Under the pieces are notes generated by a model. That model was not told the DNA's origin and made no database searches. It saw nothing but the letters and a program-made list of their open reading frames with translations. 64,000 nt of DNA from Pukyongia sp963768085 (lineage in GTDB: Bacteria > Bacteroidota > Bacteroidia > Flavobacteriales > Flavobacteriaceae). Location: NCBI GenBank assembly GCA_963768085.1, contig CAVYGO010000003.1, forward strand, positions 682,001 to 746,000, in the 5' to 3' direction. Shown here piece after piece: positions 53,656-63,188 of this stretch (position 1 is the stretch's first letter; the number at the start of each line of letters is the position of its first letter). Both the position numbers and the translations under genes were made by a program.

Positions 53656-53685
53656 CCAAAAACACGCCCCGAAAATCAGGGCGTG
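53656..53685 (-). terminator. Intrinsic terminator of the PfkB-type kinase gene
   Basis: CACGCCC (53663-53669) and GGGCGTG (53679-53685) pair, followed by five T residues on the minus strand. It lies between the kinase gene and purF. Confidence 0.85.
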
Positions 53686-53688
53686 AGG

Positions 53689-54612
53689 CTATGTTAATTC
53701 TATATCAAATTGAGTCAGGTTCTGAAATTGTTTCAGCCGCTGATGTACTTCTTTTGCCGACAAGTTCAGCAATCGTTCCGTCCCGAATTTCTCCACACAG
53801 AACGAGGCAAGTGCTGCACCATAAATAACGGCATTCTTCATATTATCGAAACTGTAGTCTCCTGTTTTAGCCAGGTAACCTGTAAATCCTCCTGCAAATG
53901 TATCACCAGCTCCGGTAGGATCGAATACTTCTTCGAGGGGTAAGGCCGGTGCGTAAAAAATTTCATTCTCATGGAAGAGAAGTGCTCCGTGCTCTCCTTT
54001 TTTAATAACGACGTAATCAGGCCCCATTTCCATGATCTTTCGGGCTGCTACCACCAGCGAGTACTCGTGAGTGAGTTGCCGTGCTTCCTCATCATTAATC
54101 GTAATAACATTGACTCTAGAAATCACCTGCATGAGTTCCGCAAGGGTATTATCCATCCAGAAGTTCATTGTGTCCAGGACGATCAATTCGGGATTGTTCA
54201 TCTGGTCTATCACACTTAATTGAACCATGGGATGTAGATTACCCAGCATGACAACTTCAGAATTTCTATATTTTTCCGGTACAACCGGTGTGAATGATTC
54301 CAATACGTTTAATTCGGTGGCCAATGTATCACGTGAATTCATATCGTTGTGATACTTGCCACTCCAGAAGAAGGTTTTCCCGTCCTCAACTATTTCGAGC
54401 CCGGAAACATCCAAACCTCTTTGAACGAACATATTGATATATTCTTTTGGGAAATCTCCTCCAACTACCGACACGATCGCTCCTTCTGCATCACATTGCG
54501 CGGCTGCCAGCCCAATGAATGTGGCTGCCCCGCCAAGTATTTTATCGGTCTTGCCGAAGGGTGTTTCAATAGCGTCGAAAGCAACAGTTCCAACGATTAC
54601 CAGTTTGCTCAT
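53689..54612 (-). CDS. PfkB-family carbohydrate/nucleoside kinase
   Basis: 307 residues. The N-terminus (GTVAFDAIETPFG, GGAATFIGLAAAQ) and C-terminal signature (DPTGAGDTFAGGFTGYLA, with catalytic Asp) place it in the PfkB/ribokinase family. It transfers phosphate from ATP to a sugar, sugar phosphate or nucleoside; the substrate is unknown. The gap of about 53 bases to purF contains a terminator, so it is a separate unit. Confidence 0.88.
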   Translation of the reverse strand: MSKLVIVGTVAFDAIETPFGKTDKILGGAATFIGLAAAQCDAEGAIVSVVGGDFPKEYINMFVQRGLDVSGLEIVEDGKTFFWSGKYHNDMNSRDTLATELNVLESFTPVVPEKYRNSEVVMLGNLHPMVQLSVIDQMNNPELIVLDTMNFWMDNTLAELMQVISRVNVITINDEEARQLTHEYSLVVAARKIMEMGPDYVVIKKGEHGALLFHENEIFYAPALPLEEVFDPTGAGDTFAGGFTGYLAKTGDYSFDNMKNAVIYGAALASFCVEKFGTERLLNLSAKEVHQRLKQFQNLTQFDIELT

Positions 54613-54829
54613 ATTAAGCTTCTTTTTAAAGACGCAAATTTAGTCATTTTAATTGAAAGAAACACATATGAGTCCGCATCCTGCGAAGGACTATTAATAT
54701 TTTAAAATTACGAGTTAATTAGAAATTAATGAGGCTCTTAACGGTGTTTTTTTCCATACATCGAATATTTTTAAAACGGGTAAATTATCGGATTGACTTT
54801 TGGTATCTTCGAAATCCAAAAAAAAAGTT

Positions 54830-55429
54830 ATGAACCTCACACACAAATTAACGCTTCTGGCGATAGCCCTTTCATTCGGCTGTTTGAATGCCCAGGTTGG
54901 AATAGGAACCTTAAGCCCTTCAGCAGAACTTGAAGTTGAAGGCACGAATACCGGGATACCAACTTTAGAACTGAATCCGCAATCGGCTCCTGTGGGATCA
55001 GCAACAGGCCAATTGGCTGTGATTGGAGATAAACTCTATATGTATGATGACACCAGAGGGAAGTGGTTGAGCGTGGAAGGAACGGCTTTATCTTTTGGTA
55101 GTTCTGGCAATACCAGTAATGCTCCGTTACGTTATGGTGGAGATGTACTTAACCTAAATAGTGGCGCCCAAATGCCTTTTAATGGAACCGTCGTTTATGT
55201 GAGTGCTACGTCCTCAACCGGATTTGCCACCAAAGGAATGGAAGTACGAGTTAAGAATGGCGCCACCATTCAGTCCACGATTGCCTTTAATCTTGTTGCC
55301 AACAAATTTTCAAAAACTGATTATAACGTAAATTTCAATGCAGGGGACTATATCAATACTTTTGTAGTAAATGCAGGGGGTTTCGTAGGTGACCCTACGG
55401 TTACGGTTTGGGTAAAATGGCGTAATTAA
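54830..55429 (+). CDS. Secreted protein of unknown function, trimeric-structure-like
   Basis: 199 residues from ATG 54830: signal peptide MNLTHKLTLLAIALSFGCLN, then QVGIGTLSPSAELEVEGTNT, the Bacteroidota 'VGIGT..P...L.V' start seen in tail-fibre-like and other surface proteins. The rest is glycine-, serine- and threonine-rich strand. It lacks a type IX sorting domain. An in-frame start at 54800 would spoil the signal peptide. A TATCTTCG box lies at 54804-54811. Exact role unknown. Confidence 0.7.
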   Translation: MNLTHKLTLLAIALSFGCLNAQVGIGTLSPSAELEVEGTNTGIPTLELNPQSAPVGSATGQLAVIGDKLYMYDDTRGKWLSVEGTALSFGSSGNTSNAPLRYGGDVLNLNSGAQMPFNGTVVYVSATSSTGFATKGMEVRVKNGATIQSTIAFNLVANKFSKTDYNVNFNAGDYINTFVVNAGGFVGDPTVTVWVKWRN

Positions 55430-55430
55430 T

Positions 55431-56070
55431 TTACTTTCTCCCGAAGTCTGCAGGAATTTCCCCCCAGGCCTTTGTTTCCCATTTAACGACCTTGTTGGAA
55501 TAGCTGTTCTTTTTTAACCAATTTTCGGCTCGAACAATCAACTCGAATAATTTTTTATTTTTTGAAGTTGGCTTGAGCTTGGTGTTACATTTCTTTTTCT
55601 TTATCCAGCCCATGGCAATCCTGCTATCGCTGTATACGATCCGGTCACTGTTCTTGTTGTTTCAGAAATGCGATTCCATGAACGAGTGCCAGAAACTCAC
55701 CTACATTATTGGTGCCCTGCTCGAAAGGCCCCTGATGAAACAACTGTTCCTGGGTTTGTGTATCTACGCCTCTGTATTCCATTTTCCCCGGATTTCCACT
55801 GGATGCTGCATCAACAGCGATAGAATATAAATTAGGATCCCCGATCTTTTTTAATTCTTCAGGTGACAGACTTTTCTTTTTTTTACCTCCCCTGCCTTTA
55901 TAGTCGGCATATTCCTTATTGTAGGCAGTTTTCGCTTCTGCGAATGTTTCAAAGGATTTATACTGAGCACCCTTTACTCCTTTTATAGATAACTGGCACT
56001 CCTCCCAGCTTCCGAAGATACCTGCCGGATTACCATACCAGACCACATAGAATTTTTGTTTTTTAGCCAT
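55431..56070 (-). pseudogene. RNase H-like protein with viroplasmin-type N-terminus, frameshifted
   Basis: Frame one (56070-55645) gives a caulimovirus-viroplasmin-type RNA-binding domain (KKQKFYVVWYGNPAGIFGSW) and the first RNase H motifs, Asp in IAVDAASSGNPGKM and Glu in NNVGEFLALVHG, then stops. From about 55657 another frame continues: NSDRIVYSDSRIAMGW with the next catalytic Asp, ending WGEIPADFGRK at 55431. The length, 640 bases, is one over a multiple of three, so a single-base insertion near 55645-55660 splits it. RNase H degrades RNA in RNA-DNA hybrids. It may be sequence error; a second RNase H gene could compensate. Confidence 0.85.
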
Positions 56071-56644
56071 CTTCTTCGGAAGTTAATAATAATTCGATCA
56101 CTTTTGGAAAGTGTTCATACTCGAGTAAATGTACCTTTTCGGCAACGGTTTCTGGTGTATCCTCCTTTGACACTTGAGTAGTAGCCTGAAAAATAATAGC
56201 GCCTTCATCGTATGCTTCATTCACAAAATGAATAGTGATACCGGTTTCTTTCTCTGCGTTGGCGATCACAGCCTCATGTACATAGTTGCCGTACATTCCT
56301 TTTCCGCCGTATTTAGGAAGTAAAGCGGGGTGAATATTAACCACCTTGCCCGGGTATTCGTTCAGAATGATCTCTGGAAACATGAGAAGAAATCCTGCGA
56401 GTACGATTATATCAACCCCTGTCTCATCCAGTGTTTTTAGAACGCCGTCCTTGTTGTATAAGTCGTCCTTATTAAAGTATAGGGATTTAATATCTTCATT
56501 TTCAGCCCGCTCGAGCACCTTGGCATGCCTCTTGTTTGACAGCACAAGAACAACTTCCCCAATAGTAGATGACTTAAAATGTTGTATAATGTTCTGGGCG
56601 TTGGTACCGCTGCCTGAGGCAAAAATAGCGATGCGTTTCTTCAT
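56063..56644 (-). CDS. purN: Phosphoribosylglycinamide formyltransferase
   Basis: 193 residues with FASGSGTNAQNIIQHF for the GAR phosphate, the formyl-folate site PEIILNEYPGKVVNIHPALL containing Asn and His, and the catalytic Asp in YDEGAIIFQ. It forms FGAR from GAR and 10-formyl-THF in purine synthesis. It overlaps the RNase H-like gene by eight bases. Its N-terminus matches the ATG at 56644. Confidence 0.95.
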   Translation of the reverse strand: MKKRIAIFASGSGTNAQNIIQHFKSSTIGEVVLVLSNKRHAKVLERAENEDIKSLYFNKDDLYNKDGVLKTLDETGVDIIVLAGFLLMFPEIILNEYPGKVVNIHPALLPKYGGKGMYGNYVHEAVIANAEKETGITIHFVNEAYDEGAIIFQATTQVSKEDTPETVAEKVHLLEYEHFPKVIELLLTSEEDG

Positions 56645-56778
56645 TCTGTTAGGTTCGTTGTTCTAAGAAGTAAGTAATAAATAACAAAAGTAAGGCAAAG
56701 GGGTTTTACTTCGCTCAAAAATTGTTAAATTGGTGATCACATTTCTTAGTTAAAGTGGGGTATTAATTTAAAATATTT

Positions 56779-56786
56779 TATTTTTG
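56779..56786 (+). promoter_or_regulatory. -7 element of the acpP promoter
   Basis: TATTTTTG (56779-56786) matches TAnnTTTG exactly, 30 bases before the acpP ATG at 56816. The -33 part (TGGG near 56756) is poor. Confidence 0.5.
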
Positions 56787-56815
56787 CCACTTAATAAAAT
56801 TTAAAATCAAACATT

Positions 56816-57049
56816 ATGTCAGACATTGCATCAAGAGTAAAAGCAATCATCGTAGACAAATTAGGCGTTGACGAAAACGAAGTAGTAAATGAAGCTAGCT
56901 TCACCAACGACCTTGGGGCAGATTCCCTTGATACTGTAGAGCTTATCATGGAATTTGAAAAAGAATTCGACATTCAGATCCCGGACGATCAGGCCGAAAA
57001 TATAGCGACCGTAGGTCAGGCTATCTCTTATATCGAGGAGGCCAAGTAA
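56816..57049 (+). CDS. acpP: Acyl carrier protein
   Basis: 77 residues, acidic, four-helix. The phosphopantetheine attachment serine is Ser37 in LGADSLDTVEL. It carries growing fatty acyl chains. It is 12 bases upstream of fabF, in the usual acpP-fabF-rnc order. Confidence 0.98.
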   Translation: MSDIASRVKAIIVDKLGVDENEVVNEASFTNDLGADSLDTVELIMEFEKEFDIQIPDDQAENIATVGQAISYIEEAK

Positions 57050-57061
57050 AAATACGTCCAT

Positions 57062-58315
57062 ATGGAATTAAAGCGAGTTGTAGTTACAGGTCTTGGTGCC
57101 TTAACACCCATTGGTAACACCGTATCTCAATATTGGGACGGTCTGAAAAATGGGAAAAGCGGATGCGCGCCAATTACCTATTTTGATACTGAGAAGTTCA
57201 AAACCAAATTCGCTTGTGAAATCAAAGATTACGATTCACAGGATCATTTTGACAGGAAAGAGGCTAGAAAACTGGACAAATTTGCCCAGTATGCTTTGGT
57301 TTCTTCAGACGAAGCTATTCGGGATGCCGGAATAAACCTCAAAGAAATTGATAAATTTCGGGTAGGAGTTATTTGGGGCGCCGGTATTGGAGGTCTGGAA
57401 ACCTTTCAGAATGAAGTTATAAATTTTGCAGAAGGGGATGGAACACCGCGTTTCAACCCCTTCTTTATTCCCAAGATGATCGCAGATATTGCCCCGGGTA
57501 ATATCTCTATCAAACATGGCTTTATGGGACCTAATTACACAACTGTATCAGCATGTGCGTCCTCCGCCAACGCTATGATCGATGCCCTAAATTATATTCG
57601 TTTAGGCCTTTGTGATATAATAGTTACAGGGGGAAGTGAAGCAGCGGTTACCCGGGCCGGAATAGGTGGTTTTAATGCCATGCATGCACTCTCCACCAGA
57701 AACGATAGTCCCGAAACTGCATCTCGTCCTTTTGACGCGACACGCGATGGATTTGTATTAGGAGAAGGTGCCGGTGCTCTCATTCTGGAAGAATACGAAT
57801 ATGCTAAAAAACGGGGCGCCAAAATTTATGCTGAGGTATTAGGCGGCGGAATGTCCAGTGATGCCTATCATATGACAGCACCACATCCTGAAGGAATAGG
57901 GGTGGAGCGGGTAATGCTGAATTGCCTCAATGATGCCAATATGGAACCTGGAGAAGTGGGTACTATCAATACACATGGTACAGCAACCCCTTTGGGTGAT
58001 GTAGCCGAACTTAAAGCTATTTCAAATGTTTTTGGAGAACACTCCAAAAACATAAATATTAATTCTACCAAGTCGATGACAGGGCACCTTCTGGGTGCAG
58101 CAGGAGCGATAGAAGCCATTGCTTCCATTCTTGCAATGAAACATGGGGTGGTTCCGCCTACAATCAACCATACAACGGTAGATGAAGAAATAGATCCGAC
58201 CCTTAATTTAACTTTGAATGTTGCACAAAAGCGCGACATTAAAGTAGCCATGAGTAATACCTTCGGATTTGGAGGCCATAATGCCTGTGTATTATTCCGG
58301 AAATTAGAAGACTAA
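57062..58315 (+). CDS. fabF: 3-oxoacyl-ACP synthase II (KAS II)
   Basis: 417 residues with the Cys-His-His triad: Cys in TVSACASSANAMID, His in NTHGTATPLGD and His in SMTGHLLGAAGAI. It extends acyl-ACP with malonyl-ACP in fatty-acid synthesis. It starts at MELKRVVVTGLGALTPIGNT and ends nine bases before rnc. Confidence 0.97.
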   Translation: MELKRVVVTGLGALTPIGNTVSQYWDGLKNGKSGCAPITYFDTEKFKTKFACEIKDYDSQDHFDRKEARKLDKFAQYALVSSDEAIRDAGINLKEIDKFRVGVIWGAGIGGLETFQNEVINFAEGDGTPRFNPFFIPKMIADIAPGNISIKHGFMGPNYTTVSACASSANAMIDALNYIRLGLCDIIVTGGSEAAVTRAGIGGFNAMHALSTRNDSPETASRPFDATRDGFVLGEGAGALILEEYEYAKKRGAKIYAEVLGGGMSSDAYHMTAPHPEGIGVERVMLNCLNDANMEPGEVGTINTHGTATPLGDVAELKAISNVFGEHSKNININSTKSMTGHLLGAAGAIEAIASILAMKHGVVPPTINHTTVDEEIDPTLNLTLNVAQKRDIKVAMSNTFGFGGHNACVLFRKLED

Positions 58316-58324
58316 TCCATGTAA

Positions 58325-59068
58325 ATGGCTTCAATAAAAGACATATTCAATCCTCGTGCTGAAAAGGGCGAGGATTTTTTTGTGGCTATAAAAAAAATAC
58401 TCGGTTTCAAACCAAAAGATATCAGTTTTTACGAAGAGGCCTTTACTCATCGTTCCATGAACGAAACGAATAGTGACGGCCAGAGACAAAACTACGAACG
58501 CCTTGAATTTCTTGGTGACGCCATGTTGGGTGCGGTAATCGCTTCACATTTATTCATGGAAGTTCCTTCTGGAGACGAAGGCTATTTAACAAAGATGAGA
58601 TCTAAAGTAGTAAGCCGGGAACACCTCAATGAATTAGGAAGGGATCTCAATCTTATAAAATTGCTGAAAACATCTGTTCCCACACAACAGTTCGGGGGTA
58701 ATATCCATGGGAATGTCTTTGAAGCTTTGGTGGGCGCGATATATCTGGACAGAGGATTTCGCTATTGCGAAAAATTTATTCACAGGCGAGTGATCAAGCC
58801 TTACGTTGATATTGAGCGGCTGGAAGGAAAGGTTATTAGCTATAAAAGCCTATTTATTGAATGGTGTCAGAAGAACAAGAAACCTTTCAAATTTATGGTC
58901 TATGATGATACCGGAGCAGACGAACTGAAGCACTTTGCAGTGAAACTTTTACTGGAAGGTAAGATCGTTGCTAAAGCCAGAGCAACTTCCAAGAAAAAAG
59001 CAGAGGAGCGCACCGCGAAACGAGCTTTTTATAAACTTCAAACTGAAATAGAGAAGGATTTATCCTGA
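58325..59068 (+). CDS. rnc: Ribonuclease III
   Basis: 247 residues. The RNase III signature NYERLEFLGDAMLGAVIA and the metal-site region NVFEALVGAIYLDRG are intact, and a C-terminal double-stranded RNA-binding domain follows (YKSLFIEWCQKNKK, ARATSKKKAEERTAKRAF). It cleaves double-stranded RNA in rRNA maturation and mRNA control. Immediately after fabF, as in many bacteria. Confidence 0.97.
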   Translation: MASIKDIFNPRAEKGEDFFVAIKKILGFKPKDISFYEEAFTHRSMNETNSDGQRQNYERLEFLGDAMLGAVIASHLFMEVPSGDEGYLTKMRSKVVSREHLNELGRDLNLIKLLKTSVPTQQFGGNIHGNVFEALVGAIYLDRGFRYCEKFIHRRVIKPYVDIERLEGKVISYKSLFIEWCQKNKKPFKFMVYDDTGADELKHFAVKLLLEGKIVAKARATSKKKAEERTAKRAFYKLQTEIEKDLS

Positions 59069-59184
59069 TCTGCCTTGAATAAAAACTCTCCGCAAACGTT
59101 TTCGAATACGAATTACATAATTTTAAGGGTATCTAAACATAGCATCCGCGAAACAATGTCTATTTTTGAACGATAGTTTAAGAT

Positions 59185-59676
59185 ATGGCTAACTATAAAC
59201 TGATCCTGGAAGATGATTTTAAGGATGAATTCACGCTGATAGCGATTCATTGCAGTGAAGACTCCTATAAAATGGCCTATTTACTCAATAAACACCTGTC
59301 TCTTCAATTACAAAGGCGACGAACCGACCTGGATTTTTCAAAGCAGGGGCTGGAAATTTCCTTCGCCTGGTTCGAATTCGAAGATTTGTATGCGTATAAC
59401 AATTATGATCTCTTGAGGAATAAATTTAAAACAGTGGGCGCCAGAACGGTAGCTAGCGGAGGACTTTTCGGAATTGAAGATTCCGAAGAACAGATTATAG
59501 AATACTTACTTCCGGAAATGAAAACAGTGGATTATTTATTAAAGATCTCTTCCGATTATCAGGACGTACCTATTAGAAAATTGCTGCATGATTTAAATGA
59601 AATAAACCAGGTAATTTCAGCCTATTCCATTGAGGTAGAAAAGCTTAAATCTAAGAATAATTTAATTTTCGACTAA
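59185..59676 (+). CDS. IPExxxVDY-family protein
   Basis: 163 residues, no signal peptide. The family motif appears as LPEMKTVDYLLKI near residue 112, with Leu instead of Ile. The family is confined to Bacteroidota, function unknown, and commonly lies between rnc and pyk as here. Its stop overlaps the pyk ATG by one base (TAATG), so the two are likely cotranscribed. Confidence 0.85.
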   Translation: MANYKLILEDDFKDEFTLIAIHCSEDSYKMAYLLNKHLSLQLQRRRTDLDFSKQGLEISFAWFEFEDLYAYNNYDLLRNKFKTVGARTVASGGLFGIEDSEEQIIEYLLPEMKTVDYLLKISSDYQDVPIRKLLHDLNEINQVISAYSIEVEKLKSKNNLIFD

Positions 59677-61106
59677 TGCCAAACCAAAAACGAACTAAGA
59701 TAGTTGCAACACTCGGCCCAGCCTCTTCCGAAAAGGAGATCATCAAGAATATGATATTGGCCGGGGTGGATGTATTTCGAATAAATTTTTCCCATGCTGA
59801 TTATGACGATGTTAAAGAGCGAATTCAGATGATCCGTAATCTCGGGGATGAGTTACATCGAACTACAGCTATTTTGGCAGACCTTCAGGGCCCTAAATTA
59901 AGAGTGGGCATTATGAAAGAGGAGACAGTCGTTGAACCTGGAGACAAAATTACATTCTGCAGCGGAGAAGAGTTTGAAGGGACCAAAGACAGGATCTATA
60001 TGAACTATGGCAACTTTCCGAAAGATGTAAACCCAGGAGAGCGAATACTGCTGGATGATGGAAAACTTATCTTCGAAATTGAGGCAACAAATAAAAAGAA
60101 TGAAGTCAATGCTGTGGTAATTCAAGGAGGGCCTTTACGCTCAAAAAAAGGAGTGAATCTGCCCAATACGAAGATCTCTCTTCCTGCACTTACCGCAAAA
60201 GACAAAGAAGATGCGATTTTTGCCGTAAAACAGGAAGTCGACTGGATCGCACTTTCGTTTGTTCGTCATGCAGAGGACCTCAAAGAACTACAGGCATTGA
60301 TTGAAGCCCATAGCGCATATAAAATTCCAATAATCGCGAAAATCGAAAAACCGGAAGCAGTCAGGAATATTGATTCTATTGTAACTTATTGTGACGGGCT
60401 AATGGTCGCACGCGGAGACCTGGGTGTAGAAGTACCGGCAGAAGAAGTTCCGTTAATTCAGAAACAATTGGTCCTCGCGGCAAAACGATCGCGAATTCCA
60501 GTGATCATCGCTACACAGATGATGGAAACCATGATTAGTTCTCTTACGCCCACGCGCGCTGAAGTGAATGATGTGGCGAATTCGGTAATGGATGGGGCAG
60601 ATGCGGTAATGTTATCCGGAGAGACTTCGGTGGGGAAGTATCCTATAGAAGTTATTGAAACCATGACAAATATCTGCAAACAGGTAGAAAACAGCGAACT
60701 AATTCGTGTCCCTCATGAACCTCCTCACGTTCGTACTAACCGTTATGTTACAAAATCAATATGTTTTCACGCGGCGAAAATGGCCGATGAGATTGAAGCA
60801 CGCGCTATTTGTACACTTACTAATAGTGGATACACGGCCTTTCAGATTTCCGCCTGGCGCCCCGATTCTCACATACTCGTTTTTACCTCTAACCGACGAA
60901 TTCTTTCACGACTTAACTTGCTATGGGGCGTTAGATCGTTTTACTACGATAAGTATGTAAGTACCGACGAAACCGTAGAAGACGTAAATAAAATTGCATT
61001 GAAAAGTGGATTCGTAAAGACGGGAGACTTCCTAATCAATCTTGCTGCCATGCCTATTGTTGATAAAGGTATGGTCAATACACTCAGAGTTTCACAGATT
61101 AAATAA
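59676..61106 (+). CDS. pyk: Pyruvate kinase
   Basis: 476 residues. N-terminal TKIVATLGPASSEKEIIKNM and FRINFSHADYDDVKERI; active-site lysine in IAKIEKPEAVRN; the metal/substrate loop VARGDLGVEVP and ATQMMETMI; C-terminal allosteric domain. It makes pyruvate and ATP from phosphoenolpyruvate at the end of glycolysis. Length is normal. Confidence 0.97.
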   Translation: MPNQKRTKIVATLGPASSEKEIIKNMILAGVDVFRINFSHADYDDVKERIQMIRNLGDELHRTTAILADLQGPKLRVGIMKEETVVEPGDKITFCSGEEFEGTKDRIYMNYGNFPKDVNPGERILLDDGKLIFEIEATNKKNEVNAVVIQGGPLRSKKGVNLPNTKISLPALTAKDKEDAIFAVKQEVDWIALSFVRHAEDLKELQALIEAHSAYKIPIIAKIEKPEAVRNIDSIVTYCDGLMVARGDLGVEVPAEEVPLIQKQLVLAAKRSRIPVIIATQMMETMISSLTPTRAEVNDVANSVMDGADAVMLSGETSVGKYPIEVIETMTNICKQVENSELIRVPHEPPHVRTNRYVTKSICFHAAKMADEIEARAICTLTNSGYTAFQISAWRPDSHILVFTSNRRILSRLNLLWGVRSFYYDKYVSTDETVEDVNKIALKSGFVKTGDFLINLAAMPIVDKGMVNTLRVSQIK

Positions 61107-61128
61107 GATCGTAGATCGATTTCTCAAT

Positions 61129-61158
61129 AAAAAAGCGACCATTTTTGGTCGCTTTTTT
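61129..61158 (+). terminator. Bidirectional intrinsic terminator between pyk and the lipoprotein gene
   Basis: AAAAAAGCGACC and GGTCGCTTTTTT form a 12-bp stem around ATTTTT. T-runs on either strand let it serve both the pyk gene (+) and the convergent lipoprotein gene (-). Confidence 0.9.
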
Positions 61159-61170
61159 ATTGCTGTAAAC

Positions 61171-61974
61171 TTATTTTATCTTCTCGGTCTTTGAGATCTT
61201 TATGGCGTTTCCCGCCCTAGCAATAGTTACCTTACTGTCGAATTTTTTCGAGCTGTAGACATAAGCAATTTGTTCAAGTCCAACATCGTTTCTTCTCACT
61301 TCAAGTTGACTCGTCCAGATTCCTCTCTTTGGTTGACCGTCTACAATTGTTTCAGATTCTTTTCCATTCGGATTTGGGAAATTGAATTCTTTGGGAAAGT
61401 CGAAAAGACGCTGTGCCATGAAGAAGGCCTCATGCCATTTGGCTTCCGGTAAAATGATCGCTTCTGTGTTTTCCGGATTACTGGCAGTACCTGCTTTTTC
61501 TTCAGAATAAGTTACGTCGGGGAAGAATTGCTGTAATTCGGAAACATAACCTTTTACTGTAATATTCAATTCCGGCGGAAAATACCTGGATAGGTACCCG
61601 TTAAAGGCGAATCCTCTTTTATGATTGAATTCAATTTCGTCCATTCCGCCTTTAATACCGGATACGGTCATGGTCACGTTGTCTTCAGACTTGATCACCT
61701 GAACTTTGGTACCATAAGGCATCCTTGCCAGTTTATTACTCTGAAGGTTCCCGAATTCTCGTAAACTAAGTCCGCTTGGCGCAGTGACATATAAGTAATC
61801 ACCACCTGTTGTACTTTCCGGTTTGACATCGGCGAGAGCGAGGTCTTCCGTGTTTTCTAATGCGTTCTTTTGTTCGTGATTTTCCTGAAGTGTTGAGGAT
61901 TCTACTTCATTTTTACAGGAAATAATTACCGTTGATAAAACGATGGTCGCTAATGCAAAAACTACTTTTTTCAT
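61171..61974 (-). CDS. Lipoprotein with SH3-like domain
   Basis: 267 residues from ATG 61974. The signal ends in STVIISC, a lipobox with Cys20. Residues about 60-125 (GDYLYVTAPSGLSLREFGNL) look like a bacterial SH3 (SH3_3) fold; the remainder is of unknown type, with LNITVKGYVSELQQFFPDVT. It is a probable envelope lipoprotein that binds peptides or wall. The ATG at 62025 would bury the lipobox in a long leader. Function unknown. Confidence 0.75.
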   Translation of the reverse strand: MKKVVFALATIVLSTVIISCKNEVESSTLQENHEQKNALENTEDLALADVKPESTTGGDYLYVTAPSGLSLREFGNLQSNKLARMPYGTKVQVIKSEDNVTMTVSGIKGGMDEIEFNHKRGFAFNGYLSRYFPPELNITVKGYVSELQQFFPDVTYSEEKAGTASNPENTEAIILPEAKWHEAFFMAQRLFDFPKEFNFPNPNGKESETIVDGQPKRGIWTSQLEVRRNDVGLEQIAYVYSSKKFDSKVTIARAGNAIKISKTEKIK

Positions 61975-62028
61975 GATCGTAAAGGTTTTAGTTAATAATG
62001 AAATTCGAGTAGTTCTGTAATTCACACG

Positions 62029-63138
62029 CTAAAAGTCCAGTTTAAGTTGTACATCGATTGTTTTATCGGGCGGAGGTTTGCTCTCCTTCCTGCTATCCTC
62101 GTTATTGAGGTTTGATAATGAAATACCCAACAAGCGTACCGAATCTTTCATTCTTTCCTGATATAACAAATCTTTAACGTTCTCCATGATGAGATCCTTT
62201 GAAGAAATGTAGAGCGGTAGTGTCTTGCTGCGAGTTTGTAACGTGAAATCACTGTATTTAATTTTAAGAGTAATTGTTTTTCCTGCGACTTTACTCGATT
62301 TTAAGCGCCTCTCCACTTCTTTGGCAATATCCTGGAGTCGTTCCAACATAAAAACTTCGCTGGAAATGTTCTCACTGAAGGTTCTTTCGGCAGCAAGTGA
62401 TTTTCGCATTCGTGATGGTTTAACTACACTATGGTGAATACCTCGTACAATGTTGTAATAATAAGTTCCGCTTTTTCCGAAATTATGTGCCAGGAAGTCG
62501 AGCGATTTTGTCTTAAGGTCTTTCCCGGTATATATTCCAAACCGATACATCTTCTCTTTCATCACCTTACCAACTCCATAGAATTTCTTAATATCCAGTT
62601 GTTCCAGGAAATCGAGAACCTCTTCGGGCGGGACGGTTTTCTGCCCGTTAGGTTTATTGATGTCGCTGGCCACTTTAGCCACAAATTTGTTGATAGAGAT
62701 GCCTGCGGAAGCATTTAAACCAGTACGTTCTTTTATTTGTTCGCGGATTTCTTTTGCGATAAGTGTTGCACTTGGATTGCCCTTTTTATTTTCTGTTACA
62801 TCCAGGTAGGCTTCATCTAAGGAGAGAGGCTCCACGAGATCGGTGTACTCTAGAAATATTTTTCGTATCTGGTCTGAAATCTCCTTATAGCGATCAAAAC
62901 GAGGCCGAACGAAAATCAGATCGGCACAACGTTTTCGGGCCAGTAAACCACTCATGGCAGACCGAACTCCAAACTTGCGTGCTTCGTAACTCGCTGCACT
63001 CACCACGCCACGCTTTCCACCACCCCCTACAGCAATCGGTTTACCAGCGAGATCTGGATTATCTAATTGTTCTACCGAGGCGTAGAAGGCATCCATGTCT
63101 ACATGGATAATCTTTCGAAGGGGAAGGTCTTGAGACAT
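62029..63138 (-). CDS. dinB: DNA polymerase IV (Y-family)
   Basis: 369 residues. Catalytic acids are in IIHVDMDAFYASVEQL and PLSLDEAYLDVT; the finger contains RKFGVRSAMSG. The little-finger domain follows from about residue 240. It copies past DNA lesions. The length fits DinB without a long C-terminal tail; the last residues (TIDVQLKLDF) look like a clamp-binding motif. Confidence 0.96.
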   Translation of the reverse strand: MSQDLPLRKIIHVDMDAFYASVEQLDNPDLAGKPIAVGGGGKRGVVSAASYEARKFGVRSAMSGLLARKRCADLIFVRPRFDRYKEISDQIRKIFLEYTDLVEPLSLDEAYLDVTENKKGNPSATLIAKEIREQIKERTGLNASAGISINKFVAKVASDINKPNGQKTVPPEEVLDFLEQLDIKKFYGVGKVMKEKMYRFGIYTGKDLKTKSLDFLAHNFGKSGTYYYNIVRGIHHSVVKPSRMRKSLAAERTFSENISSEVFMLERLQDIAKEVERRLKSSKVAGKTITLKIKYSDFTLQTRSKTLPLYISSKDLIMENVKDLLYQERMKDSVRLLGISLSNLNNEDSRKESKPPPDKTIDVQLKLDF

Positions 63139-63188
63139 CCCATAAAATTATAATATCTTAGTAAAACACTTTCCTCAATTACTATTAA

